This document shows, piece by piece, positions 37,899-41,327 of a stretch of 41,327 nucleotides of DNA. The stretch lies in assembly GCA_003427395.1 (NCBI GenBank), contig BFEA01000006.1, positions 4,358,870-4,400,196 of the forward strand, written 5' to 3'. Numbering within the stretch: the first letter of the stretch is position 1; the number at the start of each line of letters is the position of its first letter. This DNA is from Chara braunii (lineage: Eukaryota; Streptophyta; Charophyceae; Charales; Characeae). Under the pieces are notes generated by a model. That model made no database searches. It worked only from the letters and a program-made list of their open reading frames with translations, and was not told the DNA's origin. Made by a program: the position numbers and the translations under genes.

Positions 37899-39881
37899 CT
37901 ACGGGTTGTTGCCTTTTGACCGCGATCGGAACTCAGGGCACCAAGGGATGCTATGACATGCCTCTCCACATTTGTTGCAGGTCCCCTCTTTGAGTCTCTT
38001 GGCCCACAAGTCGTAGGTCATGTTCAATTCCTTCCATGGTTCCCCCTCTGGACATCCAGGGTACCATGGACATTTGCTCGGTGCCCTTCCTTTGCCGTCT
38101 GAATTGCCATTGTTGGCGAGGTTGTAATTTCCTCTACCCCCACCTTGATGTTGGGGGGCTCGGTCGGTGCTACCTTGTGGGGGTCCATAACCCCTACCTC
38201 CATCTGCACAATCTCCATTGCTGCACTCCCCTTGATAGCCATGTCCTCTTCCACCCCAACCGCGGCCTCCTCTATCCTCTTCGTCCTCCCCCACGGACTA
38301 CAGCAGCAAAATCACCTCCCTGGACTTCACCACTGTCCTCATCCAATCTACACTCAATTTGATCATAAGTTAGGGCCTCACAACTTCTTGAAACATCACT
38401 ACTCGGTTGTGCTTGCCTATAATACTCCCCGCAATAGTCTTTACCTTTCCAATGCTTTCCTTTCTCCAAGCCTTTGTACCAATGACAGTTTGCTTCTTGG
38501 AGAAATCCAGCCTCATCCACAGCCATCTTGCTAAACTAGTCGTAGGTCATCCCATCCTCCTTGACCTTAGCATAGAGGTTGCTCTTGATGGGATCCGGGA
38601 GAGCTCTAGCAAAGTTGTTCAAAATTTGCTCAGGAGTCTGTCCATGATCAGGGGTCTGTAACAGCGCATCCATCGTGGCCTTCAAGGCCGACACACTCTT
38701 CCATTTTCGAAGATGGATGCTGTTAAGCTTGTCAGCAGTCCTCATGGCTTTAGTCTCGTCTTCGAAGCGCGACGCATCTAGGAAGGTATTGAGAGCGGTT
38801 CTCTTCGAGTAAGTCACCATATCACGACTGCAGCCTGCGAAATCCGCAACAGCGCCTCCTAGACACAAGTAAGCCATCAAAATTTTGTCTTCCTCCGGGA
38901 TACATTGGGCATACGTGTATAATTGGACTGTCGACTCCGAATGATCAAAATTCTCCTCTCTCTTTCCAAAATACGTGTCAGGGAGCTTCACTTTGATCTT
39001 CTCCCTCTTGATCGGCTCTCCTCCTCCCATGACCTTTCCATTTTCACTCAAGGCTCTCTCTTCGGTGATGGTACGAGCTATCTTTTTGCAGCCATCTCCT
39101 CTAGCTGGACCGCGTAAGCGGCTGTCCTCTCATTGATCCCGTTGAAGGCAGCCACTGCAAAATGCATCCACTTGCACTTCATCTCTTCCTGCACCGCCTT
39201 CATCCTCTCAAGGGTTCTTTGGAGCACAGCGGTCTCCCGTGTGGAATGGAGCACGACGTTTGTGGGGAGGGTGGGTCTTTTGTCCATATCTCCTGGTTGT
39301 TCTTTCTCTGCTTCCAGCCTCCTTCGCAACACTTCTCCCTCCTCCTTCAATCTCTTCTTCTCTCCATATTCTCTCCTTTTCTGTGTGGCCACCCTTGTTT
39401 TGATCAACTCCTCTCTCTCTTCTATCATTATTGCCCTCTCCTCTTCATCAACTAGCTGCAGTTGTGTTTCAAATGCCTCGATTTCCTCCTTCGTTTCATC
39501 TTCAGGCCGCATCGACTCAAAATCAAAATGAGTGGCCTTGACTGCAGCATCCTCTTGATTCAATTCCAGGGCAGACTCATAACTGCATCCTGCTTATTCT
39601 GCCTAAGGAAGCACATACTCCACCATACCCTCTTCTCCGGCCTGCACACACTGCTTCAACTTCTCCTCTTCGTTCACTCTTGTTCTTGTCTTCTTCCAGT
39701 TGTGTCCGCGTCTCTTTTTCTATCTTCTTCTTCTATCTACCTCTTCTCTTCCTCCATTTTCTTCTTCAACTCTTCCTCCATCTTCTTTGCTTTCTCCTCC
39801 TCCTCCTTTTTCAGCCGCCGATCTATTTTCGCTTGTTCTTCTGCTGTGTATCTTAGTCACTTTGCCGAACTTTGTGACCAT
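37899..39881 (-). pseudogene. gag: Element B gag remnant
   Basis: The likely start is the Met at 39881 (MVTKFGKVTKIHS). A charged coiled-coil-like region follows (39720 to 39078; LKEEGEVLRRRLEAEKEQ). The capsid-like core at 39051-38536 has VKLPDTYFGKREENFDHSES, matching element A at about 1685. The segment 38526-38272 contains HWYKGLEKGKHWKGKDY, as in A. The last piece (38294-37899) is Gly-rich and carries the CCHC knuckle CNKCGEACHSIPWC. Gag is broken into at least five frames. Confidence 0.85.
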
Positions 39882-40400
39882 GGTCATCCTAGTGGTCCGG
39901 TGGAATCCCAGCGGAAAAAATAAATTGCAAAAGGGGGCGCCATATAACGGACAGAAAGAGGAGTGCAAACATTGGGTAATCATCCATGGCAAGATCACAA
40001 CACAACAGTAAGTATGCTCTGTCGCCTCATCACGTAGACCTGACACTTCCTACTCTCGACACTTACCTACCTGACTCGGGGTCTGACTCAAACTTGACGG
40101 GATGACATCTTCAGTACTCGACCAGCAGCAGTCATCACCAAGAACGTACATGGAATTTTCACAGAAAAAAACAGCAAAAAGATTCAACAGGCAGGGATGA
40201 GGCCAGACAGCACTTCACTTGGGTCTTTACGATGCCACTCCCCGCCGATCTTGGTCTCCTGCAGGTACGTAGATCCCGCACCAATCTTAATTCAGCACCT
40301 TTTTCTTTCTTCTCGCCTGCTACAGTGAAACCCCGACACACACACACCCCTCGGCCTTATGCCTTGTCGGCTTTCTTCCACCACCACAGTGCAATGGGTT

Positions 40401-40415
40401 CCAGCTCCGATACCA
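40401..40415 (-). promoter_or_regulatory. Primer binding site, initiator Met-tRNA type (element B)
   Basis: The minus strand reads TGGTATCGGAGCTGG immediately after the 5' LTR end (one base after its terminal CA). Plant LTR elements commonly have TGGTATCAGAGC here, complementary to the 3' end of initiator Met-tRNA. The match fixes the LTR border and the element's orientation. Confidence 0.8.
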
Positions 40416-40416
40416 G

Positions 40417-41063
40417 TGCAATGAACCCCGCAAGATTCAACTCAAAATACAACATCCAATTGAGAACATTCAGATGATGTTCACACAAGCTTGAGCGGCG
40501 TCCATGAACAGTGCAAATTCGAAGTTCCACTCAAAGCACAATAATAAACACTTGAAAAAGTTCAAGAATAAGTGGTTTCAACCGCTGCAACACTCCTCAG
40601 GTATGTACCTGACTCCCTCCTCCTCCTCCTCCTTTTCTCTCTCGCTCTCTCTCTCTCTATACTCTACTTCTCTCTCTCTTTCACTTGCACTGTTCCTCAC
40701 TCGCTGTCCCTCTCTCTACAATGTCCCAGATCTACCCTGAATGCCTCTGCGGTATATCTCGCTGCAAACGGGCGGTTACGGCCGCCAAACACTTTCTCCT
40801 CACTCCTGGCTATGGTGGTCTGTTGCAGCCAGGGTGCTGGTCTTCTTCCTCCCTTCAGCGTTCTTCTTCGTCCAGGTCGCTAGTCTGCACAAGCTCCCAG
40901 CAGCGCTTCCAGAAATTTGCGAAATGAACAACTGACTGCCTCTGGCACTGTAGTCCAAGATATATAGTTGTAGTGGACTGTTTCATGCCTGCTTCAATCG
41001 GTACTGGCCTCCTTCAGCCTCTGCCTTGCCAATTGCTATTTTGGGAAATTTCCCGACTTTCTT
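40417..41063 (-). repeat. 5' LTR of element B, truncated at its outer end
   Basis: Aligns with 26453-27045 of the 3' LTR. It has about 38 extra bases near 40763-40800 containing the palindrome GGCGG-TTACGG-CCGCC. The first ~186 bases of the LTR (27046-27231 in the other copy) are missing; instead an A-family LTR begins at about 41064 in the opposite orientation. This LTR contains AGGTATGTACCT (40599-40610) and CT runs. Confidence 0.88.
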
Positions 41064-41327
41064 GTGAAACGGTATTCCCCAATTCGAAGTAGCTGATGTA
41101 GGTCCCAGGGCTCGATCCTTAGTTCCCCAACTTACCTGTGTACAATATCTGTGTAGTTGTAGGACNTGAACCTGTGACCTGTAGGATAGCCACTTGCAGG
41201 TAGGTCATCGTAGGCACCAGAGAAGTAAGGGATTCGAACCACAGACCTGTAGGGCAAAAATCGAAGTAGGGTCCAGAGGTCTTCTAGAAGGTCGACCAGT
41301 GGGCAAGTGGTGTAGCTAAGTCTACTT
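41064..41327 (+). repeat. Partial LTR of the element A family
   Basis: Starts TGAAACGGTATTCCCC and follows the element A 3' LTR for the whole remaining window, with indels and one ambiguous base (N at 41166). Blocks such as CCCAGGGCTCGATCC, CTTACCTGTGTACA and GTGGGCAAGTGGTG match. It runs off the window, so whether it is a solo LTR or a 5' LTR is unknown. Confidence 0.85.

Larger units (their letters stand above)
26453..41063 (-). mobile_element. Ty3/gypsy (chromovirus) retrotransposon B, decayed and split
   Basis: Reading the minus strand from 41063: 5' LTR (truncated), primer binding site, gag, protease, then a nested Penelope-like element (30171-37056), then RT, RNase H, integrase, chromodomain, purine-rich tract and 3' LTR. 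Without the insertion the element is about 7.7 kb. It parallels element A but keeps several catalytic residues A has lost. Frameshifts, stops and the insertion make it non-autonomous now. Confidence 0.92.

Overview
This window is eukaryotic nuclear DNA made almost entirely of decayed, partly nested mobile elements. I found no intact host gene, no rRNA gene and no convincing tRNA gene. The chromodomain-bearing Ty3/gypsy elements, an initiator-Met-tRNA-type primer binding site and a Penelope-like element with an N-terminal GIY-YIG domain suggest the green lineage, perhaps a charophyte-type alga or another plant with a large genome. That guess is weak. A run of Ns, one stray N and long microsatellites show a draft assembly.

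Layout. (1) 1-7000, plus strand: chromovirus-type Ty3/gypsy element A, with gag, protease, RT, RNase H, integrase and chromodomain all recognisable but broken by at least nine stops and several frameshifts. Its 3' LTR starts at 6473. A (GA)n tract and an array of TTGAC motifs lie upstream. (2) 7000-12976: mostly featureless, with a 79-bp tandem duplication and one doubtful ORF. (3) 12977-14189: a decayed coding region that I cannot name. (4) 14297-22299: an 8-kb segment bounded by about 330-bp inverted repeats. It has no transposase but is crowded with hairpins, including a ten-member family whose stems covary around a fixed loop. (5) 22300-26450: AT-rich sequence, a microsatellite around an assembly gap, short tandem repeats and a palindrome cluster. 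(6) 26453-41063, minus strand: a second Ty3/gypsy element, B, with both LTRs. It is split between protease and RT by (7) a 6.9-kb Penelope-like element (30171-37056, minus strand) with an 8-bp target duplication, direct terminal repeats (pLTRs), hammerhead-ribozyme-like motifs, a gag-like CCHC/coiled-coil ORF1, and a GIY-YIG domain placed before the RT. (8) 41064-41327: the start of another LTR of the A family.

How the parts relate. A and B are related: they share the gag-to-chromodomain order and nearly the same purine-rich site before the 3' LTR. The Penelope-like element inserted into B later. Most in-frame stops in A and B fall where the related copy or the context has Gln or Arg, so each needs only one C-to-T change; this fits methylcytosine decay. 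The strongest candidates for something undescribed are the covarying hairpin family at 16638-17446 and the gag-bearing, ribozyme-bearing Penelope-like element.
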